From contig NZ_JAQIOY010000009.1 in assembly GCF_028023555.1 (NCBI RefSeq), positions 62,001-126,000 of the forward strand: a stretch of 64,000 bases of DNA. The letters run 5' to 3'. Shown piece by piece: positions 1 through 8,714 of this stretch (its first letter is position 1; the number at the start of each line of letters is the position of its first letter). Source of the stretch: Thalassococcus_A lentus (GTDB lineage: Bacteria > Pseudomonadota > Alphaproteobacteria > Rhodobacterales > Rhodobacteraceae). The notes beneath the pieces are model-generated. The model saw nothing but the letters and a program-made list of their open reading frames with translations, was not told the DNA's origin and did not search any database. The position numbers and the translations under genes were made by a program.

Positions 1-587
1 GCCACGCTGAAACGCAGCATGTCTTTTTGTCGGGAAACGATCTGCCGAACCGCTTTAAGCCGGATTTTCACATCGCGGAACTCGGGTTTGGAACCGGGCT
101 CAATCTCTTGGCGGCACTGAGCGCGTGGCGGGCGAGCCATCAATCCGGCGTTTTGCATTTCACTAGCTTCGAAGCCTTCCCTTTGCCTCCAGAAGACATG
201 ATCACCGCGCAATCCGCATTCGAAGAACTGTCTGGCATCGGTCAAGAGCTTGCCGGTTTCTGGCGTGTGGGCGCACGGGAAATTTCACTGCCCGATTTGC
301 GATTCACACTCGTGGTCGGAGATGCTCGGGACACCCTGCCTGCGTGGACTGGACAAGCGGACGCTTGGTTTCTGGACGGGTTTTCACCCGCCAAGAACCC
401 CGAGCTCTGGGGGGACGACCTGATGAAGGCGGTCTACGATCACACAGCCCCGACAGGCACAGCGGCCACCTATACCGCTGCCGGGCATGTACGCCGCGCC
501 TTGACCGATGCAGGGTTCGACGTCGAAAGAATAAAGGGCTTTGGCCGCAAGCGCCACATGACCACAGCGCGTAAGGCCGACACATGA
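1..587 (+). CDS. mnmD: tRNA 5-methylaminomethyl-2-thiouridine methyltransferase MnmD, 5' truncated
   Basis: The family methylates the aminomethyl group of (m)nm5s2U34 in the wobble position of certain tRNAs, using S-adenosylmethionine. The open frame runs off the left edge; the residues before the first internal TTG (position 27) continue the family's N-terminal pattern, so the true start lies outside the window. The SAM-binding loop AELGFGTGLN and the diagnostic WFLDGFSPAKNPELW stretch are visible. The frame stops after the methyltransferase domain, so the FAD-dependent oxidase half of bifunctional MnmC is absent. A stand-alone MnmD is common in alphaproteobacteria. The stop overlaps the next start by ATGA, indicating co-translation with the EamA gene. 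Confidence 0.88.
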   Translation, partial: HAETQHVFLSGNDLPNRFKPDFHIAELGFGTGLNLLAALSAWRASHQSGVLHFTSFEAFPLPPEDMITAQSAFEELSGIGQELAGFWRVGAREISLPDLRFTLVVGDARDTLPAWTGQADAWFLDGFSPAKNPELWGDDLMKAVYDHTAPTGTAATYTAAGHVRRALTDAGFDVERIKGFGRKRHMTTARKADT

Positions 588-1465
588 ACACGGGTCATCA
601 AAAGCAACTGAACACGCCCTTGGGCATTTGGCTGATGGTGGCAACGACCTTTGTCTTTGCGGTGCAGGACGGTCTGTCGCGCCATCTGGCCGGTGAATAC
701 AACGTCATGATGGTGGTGATGGTCCGCTACTGGTTCTTCGCTGCATTTGTCGTGACAATTGCAGGGCGAAAACCGGGGGGATTGCGCGCGGCCATGCAGA
801 CGGAACTGCCCGGAATGCAAATTTTTCGCGGACTGCTGCTGGCCGCTGAAATCAACGTGATGGTTCTGGCCTTTGTGTATCTGGGTCTTGTCGAAAGCCA
901 CGCGGTCTTCGCGTGCTATCCGCTGCTGATCGCGGCACTTTCGGGGCCAATTCTGGGGGAGCGTGTCGGCTGGAGACGCTGGGCGGCCATCGGCGTTGGC
1001 TTTGTTGGTGTGCTGATCATTCTGCAACCGTCCGGCGGCGTGTTTTCACCCTATGCTGTCATCCCGCTCGTCTCGGCGCTGATGTTTGCGCTCTATGGGT
1101 TGCTGACGCGCTACGTCGGGCGGGTCGACAGCGCGACCACATCGTTCTTCTACACCGGCGTTGCAGGCGCCGTTCTGGCCACCGCGGTCGGTCTGTGGTT
1201 CTGGGAACCCATGACACCGCCGGATTGGGGCTGGATGGCGACCTTGTGCATAACCGGCGCGCTCGGCCACTATTTGTTGATCCGCTGCTATGAAGTGGCC
1301 GAGGCCAGCGCCGTTCAGCCATTTGCCTATTTGCAACTGGTGTTCGCCAGCGCCATGGGCGTCATGCTGTTTGGCGAAACCGTCCGGCTGAATGTCGCTT
1401 TGGGGGCGGGTCTGATCGTAGCGGCTGGCCTGTTCACCCTGTGGCGTGCCCGCAAGGTGGGCTAG
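584..1465 (+). CDS. EamA/DMT family inner-membrane transporter
   Basis: This 293-residue protein is almost entirely hydrophobic, in repeated 20-residue stretches consistent with the ten helices and two EamA repeats of drug/metabolite transporters. Family hallmarks include an early DGLSRHLAG segment in the first helix pair and a second-repeat ending around VMLFGETVRLN. Length is normal for the family. The ATG overlaps the mnmD stop by four bases, so translation is likely coupled, although no functional link to tRNA modification is evident. Substrate cannot be read from sequence: the family includes amino-acid, metabolite and drug exporters. It is convergent with the lytic transglycosylase gene, only 18 bp away. 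Confidence 0.85.
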   Translation: MNTGHQKQLNTPLGIWLMVATTFVFAVQDGLSRHLAGEYNVMMVVMVRYWFFAAFVVTIAGRKPGGLRAAMQTELPGMQIFRGLLLAAEINVMVLAFVYLGLVESHAVFACYPLLIAALSGPILGERVGWRRWAAIGVGFVGVLIILQPSGGVFSPYAVIPLVSALMFALYGLLTRYVGRVDSATTSFFYTGVAGAVLATAVGLWFWEPMTPPDWGWMATLCITGALGHYLLIRCYEVAEASAVQPFAYLQLVFASAMGVMLFGETVRLNVALGAGLIVAAGLFTLWRARKVG

Positions 1466-1483
1466 AGCCGCAATCCGCGACCA

Positions 1484-3562
1484 CTACCGCAGCCGTTTCA
1501 ACGTCGCGCCTGCCAGTTCCTTGCTGAACGGGATCGGATGCGGATCACGGCCAAGCCTTGCCCGATAGACCGGTAGGCTTTCTGCAACCCGCATCACGTA
1601 GTTGCGGGTTTCGTCAAAGGGGATGAACTCGATAAAGTCCACCACATCCACCTGCCCCCGCCGCGGATCGCCAAAACGTTCCATCCACTGCAAAGGCCTG
1701 CCGGGCCCCGCATTGTAGCCTGCCGACATCATAACGACATTTCCGTCAAAGCGTTCGGCCAGATTGGCCAGATATTCGGACCCAAGCACAGCGTTATACG
1801 CCGGATCCGTCATCAGGCGTGTCCGGCTGTATTCCATCCCAAGCCAACCTGAAACATCCTTGGCCGTCCCCGGCATCAACTGCATAAAGCCCCGCGCCCC
1901 AACGCCGGACTGAACCCCGGGATCAAATTCGCTTTCACGTCTGGCGATGGCATGAACCAGAGCCTTGTCGACCGGGTAGCTGCCTTTCAGGATAATCGGG
2001 TGCAACGCATAGTAGGGTTCCGCCAGTTCAATCCCGAACTGTGCTGCGCGTTTGCCGAGCATGACCTGAATATGGGGGCGGTTCATATCGCGCAGCATTG
2101 TGCCCAACTGGCCCATTCCGGTGCGGTCCTGCGTTTCGGCCAGATGCGTGATGAACCGCTCGCCCAAGACAGGTTCGTTGGCTGCCAGCAGCAAGAGCGC
2201 TGCATGATAAACACTGGTCTTGGTGAATTCTGCAGTGCGCCAGTCTTCAAAGGTCTCCTGACCGGACAGAGATGTATCGACTGGGAAACCGCCACGTTCC
2301 GCCGCAAGCAGCCCATAGAAAGACGTCTGATATTGCGCGCCCATCTTGTAGTGTTCCGCAGCCAGATCTTTTTGGTCCAAGGCTTCATGCGCCCGGCCCA
2401 GCCAATATCCGGCACGGCCCAGTGAAATGGGTGTAAACACGGCGCCTTTGAACCGCTCAAAATGCTGGATTGCCAGATCAGGACGATCCAGAAACCGCAG
2501 TGCGAGATACCCGGAAAGCCATTCGAGATCGGCAAAGTCGCGGCCATCCACAAGAAAGTGGGCTGACGCGATCTGGTAGGCCTCAAGCACATCACCGTCA
2601 CGCATCTTGTCTCGGGCCAGGTCACGGCGTTGCCGCGCCCATGCCCATGGCTCGCCCAAGGTTTCAAAACGCGCGGAGCGTTCAAGCAATAGATCGACAG
2701 CGCCCTGAACCCTGCCTTTGCGGGCGCGCCATAGGAAACGTTCAAATGCCAGCCCCGGATGATCTGCCAGTGTCTGAGGGACAGCTTCGATCAGGGTATC
2801 GATCCCGGCCGCTTGATTGCGCAGCCCCATGCGCGCTTCGGCAAGGCGGCGCCAATCGTCGCTGACCAGCGGGAGCATTGCACCGGCGTTGACTGTCCAG
2901 CCGCGCCAGAGCGCCATATCCAAACGGGCCTCGTGATGAGGCTTCAGAACTGTGGCCCAGCCCTCCAGAAAAGCAGCGCGCTCTTCCGCGTCGAGCGCAA
3001 GCGTGCGCCATGCCAGAACCACTTCTGCCTCGGCGGCGCCTTCATCGCCCTGCTTCAGGTGAGCACGGGCCAGCGCAAGTGCCCCGGCCCCGGTCTTTGG
3101 ACGCGTGTCGTCAAAGAACGCCAAAAGCTTTTCTGGCTCCAGATCGCCGACCGTCTTTTCGGATTTTTCCTTGAGATACGGCAAACCCGGCCAATCGGGG
3201 TTGCGATCAAGAAAGTCCAGAACTTCGGTGGCATCGCCCCGGCCTGCGCGAAGCGCGTGCCAAAGAATGATATCCACTGCGATCTGGCCATCTGCACGGG
3301 CCGCCGAGCGTGCTGCGGCCCAATCGCCTGCACGCATGGATGCCATGGCCCGCGCCAGAGCCTGACCCGGCGCATTCGGGTCGACTTCCACGGTTTCAGC
3401 CACGGCGGCGGGTTGCGGTTCGGGCGGTGCGGCCTGCGCCTGCGCCACGGTGTCAGGACGCGCCTGAGGGCGCAAAGGGGCCGGTTCCTTGGGCTGTGAC
3501 CAAGCCAAGGTGCCGCCGAAAATCAGCGAGAAGGCAAAAACAGACAGGCTCAGGCGCGACAT
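1484..3562 (-). CDS. slt: Periplasmic lytic murein transglycosylase (Slt70-like)
   Basis: Soluble lytic transglycosylases cleave the MurNAc-GlcNAc bond of peptidoglycan, forming 1,6-anhydromuramic acid. The protein is about 692 residues. It has a signal peptide (SLSVFAFSLIFGGTLAWS), a Pro/Ala-rich linker, a long alpha-helical repeat region of superhelical U-domain type, and a C-terminal catalytic domain. The catalytic glutamate lies in IARRESEFDP, followed by GARGFMQLMPGTA and YNAGPGR, the usual Slt motifs. I chose the ATG at 3562; an in-frame TTG nine bases upstream is less likely. It stands alone on the minus strand, divergent from dapA. Confidence 0.93.
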   Translation of the reverse strand: MSRLSLSVFAFSLIFGGTLAWSQPKEPAPLRPQARPDTVAQAQAAPPEPQPAAVAETVEVDPNAPGQALARAMASMRAGDWAAARSAARADGQIAVDIILWHALRAGRGDATEVLDFLDRNPDWPGLPYLKEKSEKTVGDLEPEKLLAFFDDTRPKTGAGALALARAHLKQGDEGAAEAEVVLAWRTLALDAEERAAFLEGWATVLKPHHEARLDMALWRGWTVNAGAMLPLVSDDWRRLAEARMGLRNQAAGIDTLIEAVPQTLADHPGLAFERFLWRARKGRVQGAVDLLLERSARFETLGEPWAWARQRRDLARDKMRDGDVLEAYQIASAHFLVDGRDFADLEWLSGYLALRFLDRPDLAIQHFERFKGAVFTPISLGRAGYWLGRAHEALDQKDLAAEHYKMGAQYQTSFYGLLAAERGGFPVDTSLSGQETFEDWRTAEFTKTSVYHAALLLLAANEPVLGERFITHLAETQDRTGMGQLGTMLRDMNRPHIQVMLGKRAAQFGIELAEPYYALHPIILKGSYPVDKALVHAIARRESEFDPGVQSGVGARGFMQLMPGTAKDVSGWLGMEYSRTRLMTDPAYNAVLGSEYLANLAERFDGNVVMMSAGYNAGPGRPLQWMERFGDPRRGQVDVVDFIEFIPFDETRNYVMRVAESLPVYRARLGRDPHPIPFSKELAGATLKRLR

Positions 3563-3700
3563 ATCTTGCAATTTCTCACGTTAAAAGGAATAGACGCCCC
3601 TTGAGGATAATACCGTCGCGGGCTGCTTCAAATCACATTCCCGCAGGCAAGCGGAAATCCTCCTGAAACGTAAAACGGAACAAACACAAAGGAGCGTGTC

Positions 3701-4576
3701 ATGCTTAAGGGATCAATGCCAGCCCTGGTCACGCCGTTCAAGGACGGCGCAGTGGATTTTGACACGCTCAAACGTTTGGTCGAGTGGCATATCGCCGAAG
3801 GCTCTCACGGTTTGGTTCCGGTCGGAACCACCGGCGAAAGCCCCACCTTGACCCATGCTGAACATGAAGCCGTAATCGAATGTGTGGTCGAAGCTGCCGC
3901 GGGACGCGTGCCTGTTGTAGCCGGGGCCGGATCGAACAACACAGCCGAGTCGATGCGCTTTATGCAGCATGCGCACAAAGTCGGCGCCACGGCGGCGCTG
4001 GTTGTTACGCCCTACTACAACAAGCCGACTCAGGACGGGCTGATTGCGCATTTCACAATGCTAAACGAATGCTGCGACCTGCCCATCGTGATCTATAACA
4101 TCCCGGGCCGTTCCGTCGTGGACATGACGCCCGAAACCATGGGCAAACTGGCCGAGCTGGACCGCATCATCGGCGTCAAGGACGCGACCGGTGATCTGGC
4201 CCGCGTCTGCCAGCAGCGGATCACATGTGGGACGGACTTCATTCAGGTGTCCGGCGAGGATGCGACTGCGCATGGCTTCAACGCACAGGGCGGTGTTGGC
4301 ATGATTTCGGTCACGGCCAACGTTGCACCCAAGCTTTGCTCGCAAATGCAGGAAGCCTGCCTTGCTGGCGACTATGCGACAGCATTGCAACTGCAGGATC
4401 GTTTGATGCCCTTGCATCAGGCCATCTTCACCGAGCCGGGCCTTTGCGGTGCGAAATATGCCATGTCCAAACTGGGTCTGTGCGAAGAAGACGTGCGGCC
4501 GCCGCTTTTGCCGGTCAGCCAATCCACCCGCGACAAGCTGGACGCTGGATTGCGCCATGCAGGCCTGCTCAACTGA
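3701..4576 (+). CDS. dapA: 4-hydroxy-tetrahydrodipicolinate synthase
   Basis: DapA condenses pyruvate with L-aspartate 4-semialdehyde, the first committed step of diaminopimelate and lysine synthesis, in the cytoplasm. The 291-residue length is typical. The N-terminal GSMPALVTPF, the GTTGESPTL motif, the tyrosine-containing TPYYNKPTQDG segment, YNIPGRS, and the Schiff-base lysine in IIGVKDATGD are all present. The ATG follows a strong AGGAG ribosome site (AAAGGAGCGTGTC). A strong hairpin with a T-run follows the stop. The next pathway enzyme, dapB, lies about 10 kb away on the other strand, so the two are not one operon. Confidence 0.97.
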   Translation: MLKGSMPALVTPFKDGAVDFDTLKRLVEWHIAEGSHGLVPVGTTGESPTLTHAEHEAVIECVVEAAAGRVPVVAGAGSNNTAESMRFMQHAHKVGATAALVVTPYYNKPTQDGLIAHFTMLNECCDLPIVIYNIPGRSVVDMTPETMGKLAELDRIIGVKDATGDLARVCQQRITCGTDFIQVSGEDATAHGFNAQGGVGMISVTANVAPKLCSQMQEACLAGDYATALQLQDRLMPLHQAIFTEPGLCGAKYAMSKLGLCEEDVRPPLLPVSQSTRDKLDAGLRHAGLLN

Positions 4577-4598
4577 TTGCAGCAGACACAGTGAAACG

Positions 4599-4628
4599 AA
4601 AAAAGGGCGCGTTTCCGCGCCCTTTTTT
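4599..4628. terminator. Bidirectional intrinsic terminator between dapA and the M16 peptidase pair
   Basis: A 7-bp perfect GC stem (GGGCGCG / CGCGCCC) with a TTTC loop is flanked by six A on the left and six T on the right. It therefore works as a Rho-independent terminator for dapA on the plus strand and for the convergent M16 genes on the minus strand. Confidence 0.92.
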
Positions 4629-4647
4629 AATGTCGAAAGGACTGCGG

Positions 4648-5979
4648 TTACTGGCTGGGCGCCTCTTCGCCCAAACCTACCGGCTGACCCACCACAACAA
4701 AGCGCAGGGCGTCAGGCTGAAGCAATCTGGCAGCAACACGTGCAATGTCTTCCTGTGTGACCGCTTCCACTTTGGCGTTTCGTGTCGTCACATAGTCGGT
4801 GCCCAGATCGTCCATCTGCATCCCAACCAGAATGCGTGCAATCGGCTGATTGCCGTCGAAACGCAGCGGATAAGCGCCGGTCAGATAGGTCTTTGCGCGC
4901 GATAGCTCATCCTGGGTCACACCATCACGTGCCATTTTCGCCCATTCCTCCTGAACGACCGAAATGGCTTCGGCAATACGATCATTGGCTGATGCCACAC
5001 TGCCGATGAACAGTGCCGCGTGATCCTTGGGGACGAGATAGGAATAGATCCCATAGGTCAGGCCGCGCTTTTCACGGACCTCAGTCATCAGACGCGCCTC
5101 AAAACCGCCGCCGCCCAAAACAACGTTCATTACATAGGCCGCAAAGAAATCAGGATCGTCACGGGCCAGACCCGCATGTCCAAAATACGCCACAGACTGC
5201 GGCGTTTCGAACGGCACCACTGTCACGCCCGCCTCTGTCACGACATCGACAGGCTCTGGAAACGGCAATCCGGTATCCGGCAAGTCAGACAACAGATCAT
5301 CCAGCAAGGTGCCCAGTTCGTCTGCCGAAATGTCGCCCGTGGCTGCGATGTAGACCCTGTCTTTGGCCAGCGCACCCTTGTGCGCCGCCACCATGTCGTC
5401 GCGGGTCAGAGCGCTAACCGTTTCAATGGTGCCCTCTCGTGCCGTACCGTAGGGGTGATCCTGAAAAACCAGCGCGTCAAAGGCCGTGCCAGCAATTGCA
5501 TTGGGATCGCGCAGGTCCGAACGGATGCCGGACAGAACCTGTGCACGCACCCGTTCAATCGCATCTTCGTCAAACCGTGGATTTATCAGCGTTTCGCGCA
5601 GCAAAGCGACGGCTTCATCCCTCGTTTCGGTCAGAAACTGCGCCGAGATCGAAACCGTGTCATCCCCGCTGTCATATCCGATGCGGGCAGCGATCGATTC
5701 CTTGGCCTCGGCAAAGCCGCGAGCATCCAGATCGCCGGCGCCCTCTTCAAGCAAGCCAACCATCAAATTGGTCGCTCCTCGCTTGCCCGGCAAATCCAGT
5801 GACCCGCCCCCCCGGAACCGCAGTTCCAGCGCGACAAACGGGATGGAAGGTTCTTCCACCAGCCAAGCCTCAAAACCGCCGGGGCTGGTCACTTCCTGAA
5901 TGGAAATTTCAGCCTTGGCTGCAAAGGCGCCGAATACGAATGTCGCCGTCAGCAAAAGGCGGGGCATGAAACGGATCAT
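4648..5979 (-). CDS. M16 family peptidase-like subunit without zinc ligands
   Basis: About 443 residues with a signal peptide (MPRLLLTATFVFGAFAAKA), placing it in the periplasm. It has the two-lobe M16/insulinase fold, but where M16 proteases carry HxxEH it reads NLMVGLLEEG, so it cannot bind zinc in the usual way. In paired M16 systems the inactive partner supplies substrate-binding residues to the active one. I set the start at the ATG at 5979, which overlaps the stop of the active-subunit gene by ATGA; the longer upstream reading frame lies inside that gene and is not coding. Translational coupling fits a heterodimer with equal stoichiometry. Substrate is unknown. Confidence 0.88.
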   Translation of the reverse strand: MIRFMPRLLLTATFVFGAFAAKAEISIQEVTSPGGFEAWLVEEPSIPFVALELRFRGGGSLDLPGKRGATNLMVGLLEEGAGDLDARGFAEAKESIAARIGYDSGDDTVSISAQFLTETRDEAVALLRETLINPRFDEDAIERVRAQVLSGIRSDLRDPNAIAGTAFDALVFQDHPYGTAREGTIETVSALTRDDMVAAHKGALAKDRVYIAATGDISADELGTLLDDLLSDLPDTGLPFPEPVDVVTEAGVTVVPFETPQSVAYFGHAGLARDDPDFFAAYVMNVVLGGGGFEARLMTEVREKRGLTYGIYSYLVPKDHAALFIGSVASANDRIAEAISVVQEEWAKMARDGVTQDELSRAKTYLTGAYPLRFDGNQPIARILVGMQMDDLGTDYVTTRNAKVEAVTQEDIARVAARLLQPDALRFVVVGQPVGLGEEAPSQ

Positions 5980-7325
5980 TGGGTCACCTCCTCGGCATCC
6001 ATGAGATAGCCGGTCACCGATGCATTGCGATTGAGCACAGAGCGCGCAGCTTCCAGAATATCGTCTTCTGTGACGGCCTGCAGAACATCTGGCCAAGCCT
6101 GAATGTCTTCAACCCGCAAACCTGTTGTGAGCGCTTCACCATAGCGGCGCGCCAATTGGTTGGCGCTGTCGCGGGCATAGACCTGCTGGGCTCTTAGCTG
6201 GAACTTGATCCGTTCCAATTGGTCCGCGTCTACGCCCTCGTCCAGAAATTCGGCGACGGCTTGATCCAGCGCCGCCTCTGCCTCTTCGAGAGAAACGCCC
6301 TGCGCCGGTACAATGATCAGCCCAAACGTCGTGTCATCCAGCGACGTGCCATCATAGAAGGCGCTGGCATAGACGGACTTTTGCGTCTCAAATTGCAGTT
6401 TCTGAACCAGAACAGACGTCTGACCACCGCCCAGTACCTGCGCCAGCATCGTCAAGGCCGCAGCCTTTTCCTGCGCGCCCGGATCCCGTTCGGGGGCAAG
6501 ATAGTTGCGGATGACATAAGGTTGGGCAACGCGCGGGTCGCGCATCACAATGCGCCGCTCAGCCATGTGGCGTGGTTCTTTCACGCGCTCGCGCGCTTGC
6601 AAATCTGGGTTCGCCGGGATTGGGCCATAGTGCGTTTCGGCAAGGCTGCGCACCTCTTGCGGTGTCACATCGCCGGCCACGATCAGAATCGCATTGTTCG
6701 GCGCGTAGTGGTGTTCGTAAAACGTCAGTGCCTGTTCCAGATCGAGCGTTTCCATCTCGTGGCGCCAACCGATGATCGGTGTGCCGTAAGGATGGTTCAG
6801 ATAGAGAGCCGCGCGACGCTGTTCATTCATCAACCCGCCCGGATCGTTTTCGACTCGCTGATTGCGTTCTTCGATGATGACTTCACGCTCTGTCAGAATG
6901 TCCTCTTCACCCAGCTGAAGATTGACCATGCGGTCAGCCTCCATCTCCATCATCAACCCAAGACGATCTGCGGCAATCCGCTGGAAGTATCCGGTATAGT
7001 CAAAGCTGGTGAATGCATTGTCCGTTCCGCCATTGGCGGCAACGACCTTGGAAAACTCGCCCGGCTCCAGCTTTTCGGTGCCTTTAAACAAAAGATGTTC
7101 AAGGAAATGCGCGACCCCGGAACTGCCACGCGGCTCGTCAGCTGAACCGGCGCGATACCAGACCATGTGCACAACCGCGGGCGCACGATGGTCTTCAATC
7201 ACGACGACCTCCATCCCATTGTCCAGTTCGAAACTGGTGACGGCATCATCGATGCCTTGTGCGCGGGCGGGCATTGCCGCCAAGGCTCCAAAGACGAAAC
7301 AAAGGGCAAGTCTGCGCATGATCAC
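5976..7325 (-). CDS. M16 family zinc metallopeptidase, active subunit
   Basis: A 449-residue secreted protein (signal peptide near LALCFVFGALAAMPARA). It carries the inverted zinc motif HFLEHLLFKGT (HxxEH) and the downstream glutamate region ILTEREVIIEERNQR that supplies the third ligand in M16 proteases. The domain order is N-terminal catalytic M16 followed by the C-terminal M16_C lobe. It is the first gene of a coupled pair with the zinc-less partner, and lies downstream of lspA and a lipoprotein gene. Relatives are processing peptidases or oligopeptide-degrading enzymes of the envelope; the exact substrate cannot be inferred. An alternative start six bases downstream (MRRLALC) would not alter the mature protein. 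Confidence 0.92.
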   Translation of the reverse strand: MIMRRLALCFVFGALAAMPARAQGIDDAVTSFELDNGMEVVVIEDHRAPAVVHMVWYRAGSADEPRGSSGVAHFLEHLLFKGTEKLEPGEFSKVVAANGGTDNAFTSFDYTGYFQRIAADRLGLMMEMEADRMVNLQLGEEDILTEREVIIEERNQRVENDPGGLMNEQRRAALYLNHPYGTPIIGWRHEMETLDLEQALTFYEHHYAPNNAILIVAGDVTPQEVRSLAETHYGPIPANPDLQARERVKEPRHMAERRIVMRDPRVAQPYVIRNYLAPERDPGAQEKAAALTMLAQVLGGGQTSVLVQKLQFETQKSVYASAFYDGTSLDDTTFGLIIVPAQGVSLEEAEAALDQAVAEFLDEGVDADQLERIKFQLRAQQVYARDSANQLARRYGEALTTGLRVEDIQAWPDVLQAVTEDDILEAARSVLNRNASVTGYLMDAEEVTQ

Positions 7326-7435
7326 TCCCTATCAATGACTGTGACAGGAAGGTACGCCTAACCCGGCGTAGTTCAAGCCGCTGTGACGGTTATGTGAGAA
7401 TAGCCTCTGGGCCTGCGCCCAAGGAATACCCTGAA

Positions 7436-7954
7436 TTACTCAGGCGGGGCCGACGGTGTGCGCGCTCCGGCGCGGCGGAACCGCTCCAGCCATGCATACG
7501 GGTCGAGCGCCTGACGGCGGTAAGCGCGCTTGTAGTCATCCTGCGGCACGAGGGACCAAGTAAACAGCGAGTTGCGCTTTCGGAATGCCAGATCTTCAGC
7601 GGCAAGTTCCTGCCGAATGCCGGGATCACGACCAAAACGGCTCGCCTGATTGATGATTGCACCATCTCCGCGCGGCACGCCATCGCCAGCATCCAGTCGC
7701 GATGGGTTCCCACCCAGAAGCGCCACGGCATCTTTCAACGGTGTTTGATCCGTGCGATTGGACCCGCCCGGTGTGGGTGGTGGCAATTCGCGATAGTTTT
7801 CCGGTTGTTCCAAGGGTTTATTGGGAACAATCGAGAATTCCTCGGGCTTGCCCGAGTTCGTGCGAAGATCATGCAGGGTAATGTCCCGGCCTTCTCCGCT
7901 ACACGCTGTCAGCCCTACAAGGGCCAAGCCCGCCACCAGATGCGCACGACGCAT
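7436..7954 (-). CDS. DUF3035 family outer-membrane lipoprotein (BamF-like)
   Basis: A 172-residue lipoprotein: basic N-terminus, hydrophobic stretch and an LTAC lipobox with the lipidated cysteine at residue 18. The mature part is Pro- and Gly-rich (LPPPTPGGSNRTDQ) and ends in a charged helical region (FRKRNSLFTWSLVPQDDYKRAYRRQALDPYAWLERFRR split over two helices). It matches my memory of the DUF3035 family, which includes the alphaproteobacterial BamF subunit of the outer-membrane beta-barrel assembly complex; that link is recalled, not computed. It lies directly downstream of lspA, the peptidase that matures lipoproteins, and upstream of the M16 pair. Confidence 0.78.
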   Translation of the reverse strand: MRRAHLVAGLALVGLTACSGEGRDITLHDLRTNSGKPEEFSIVPNKPLEQPENYRELPPPTPGGSNRTDQTPLKDAVALLGGNPSRLDAGDGVPRGDGAIINQASRFGRDPGIRQELAAEDLAFRKRNSLFTWSLVPQDDYKRAYRRQALDPYAWLERFRRAGARTPSAPPE

Positions 7955-8006
7955 CGCAACCCTCCAAGTTTAGTTGAACCCGGTTTAGCGCATCTAAATG
8001 GCGGCG

Positions 8007-8477
8007 TCACGAGGCGTTTTTGCTACCCGGAAACAACGCGAGGCCGATTGCCCCGACGAAGATCGCGATATCGGCCACATTGAATGCAAACGGGTTGTCG
8101 AAACCGCAGCAGGACATGTTCAGGAAATCGGCCACAGCCCCATAAAGCAATCGGTCAACAACATTGCCCAGTGCCCCGCCTATCAGAAGTCCGGCAAATA
8201 CCAGACCCGCGCGGCCCGGAGGGTCCCGTCGCATCCAGACCAGCACAAACAGCACAATGCCGATCGCCACCGATATCAAAATCCAACGCGTCGCTGGTGC
8301 ATCTCCAGCCAACAGACCGAAGTTGATCCCATAGTTCCAGGCCATCCGGAAATTAAGGAAAGGTGGCCACACGTCAATCGACAGTTTGGTCGCCAGGTCC
8401 ATGACGTGCACGACCCAAATTTTGGACAGCTGATCCAGAACGAAGATGACGGCCGTCCACAACCAAACCGTTCGCAT
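8007..8477 (-). CDS. lspA: Lipoprotein signal peptidase (signal peptidase II)
   Basis: LspA removes the signal peptide of prolipoproteins after diacylglyceryl transfer, in the inner membrane. It has four hydrophobic segments, the N-terminal FVLDQLSK motif, the GGALGNVVDRLLYGAVADFL block with one catalytic aspartate, and FNVADIAIFVG with the other. From the ATG at 8477 the protein is 156 residues, close to the usual length. The frame is open to 8525 (16 more basic residues), and neither start has a strong ribosome site, so the N-terminus is uncertain. A 51-bp gap separates it from the DUF3035 lipoprotein gene, and the two probably share a transcript. Confidence 0.93.
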   Translation of the reverse strand: MRTVWLWTAVIFVLDQLSKIWVVHVMDLATKLSIDVWPPFLNFRMAWNYGINFGLLAGDAPATRWILISVAIGIVLFVLVWMRRDPPGRAGLVFAGLLIGGALGNVVDRLLYGAVADFLNMSCCGFDNPFAFNVADIAIFVGAIGLALFPGSKNAS

Positions 8478-8714
8478 CGCGCCACCGCTGGATTTGGATT
8501 TTCTTGCAGACACCGCTCGCCTCATTGTCGTTTTCTAGGTCATAAAAAACGACCGATCACAGTAAAAGAAGCTATTTGTGTCAACCGCCTACCAAAACGT
8601 GCCACTAACAAGCGCCAACCACGGCCCCGGACCATCTGAAAACTAAACTACACCCACACGTTGCACAACTGCCCCTCACGCGGTTGACGTAAGGGACAGC
8701 GGCCAATTGGCGGA

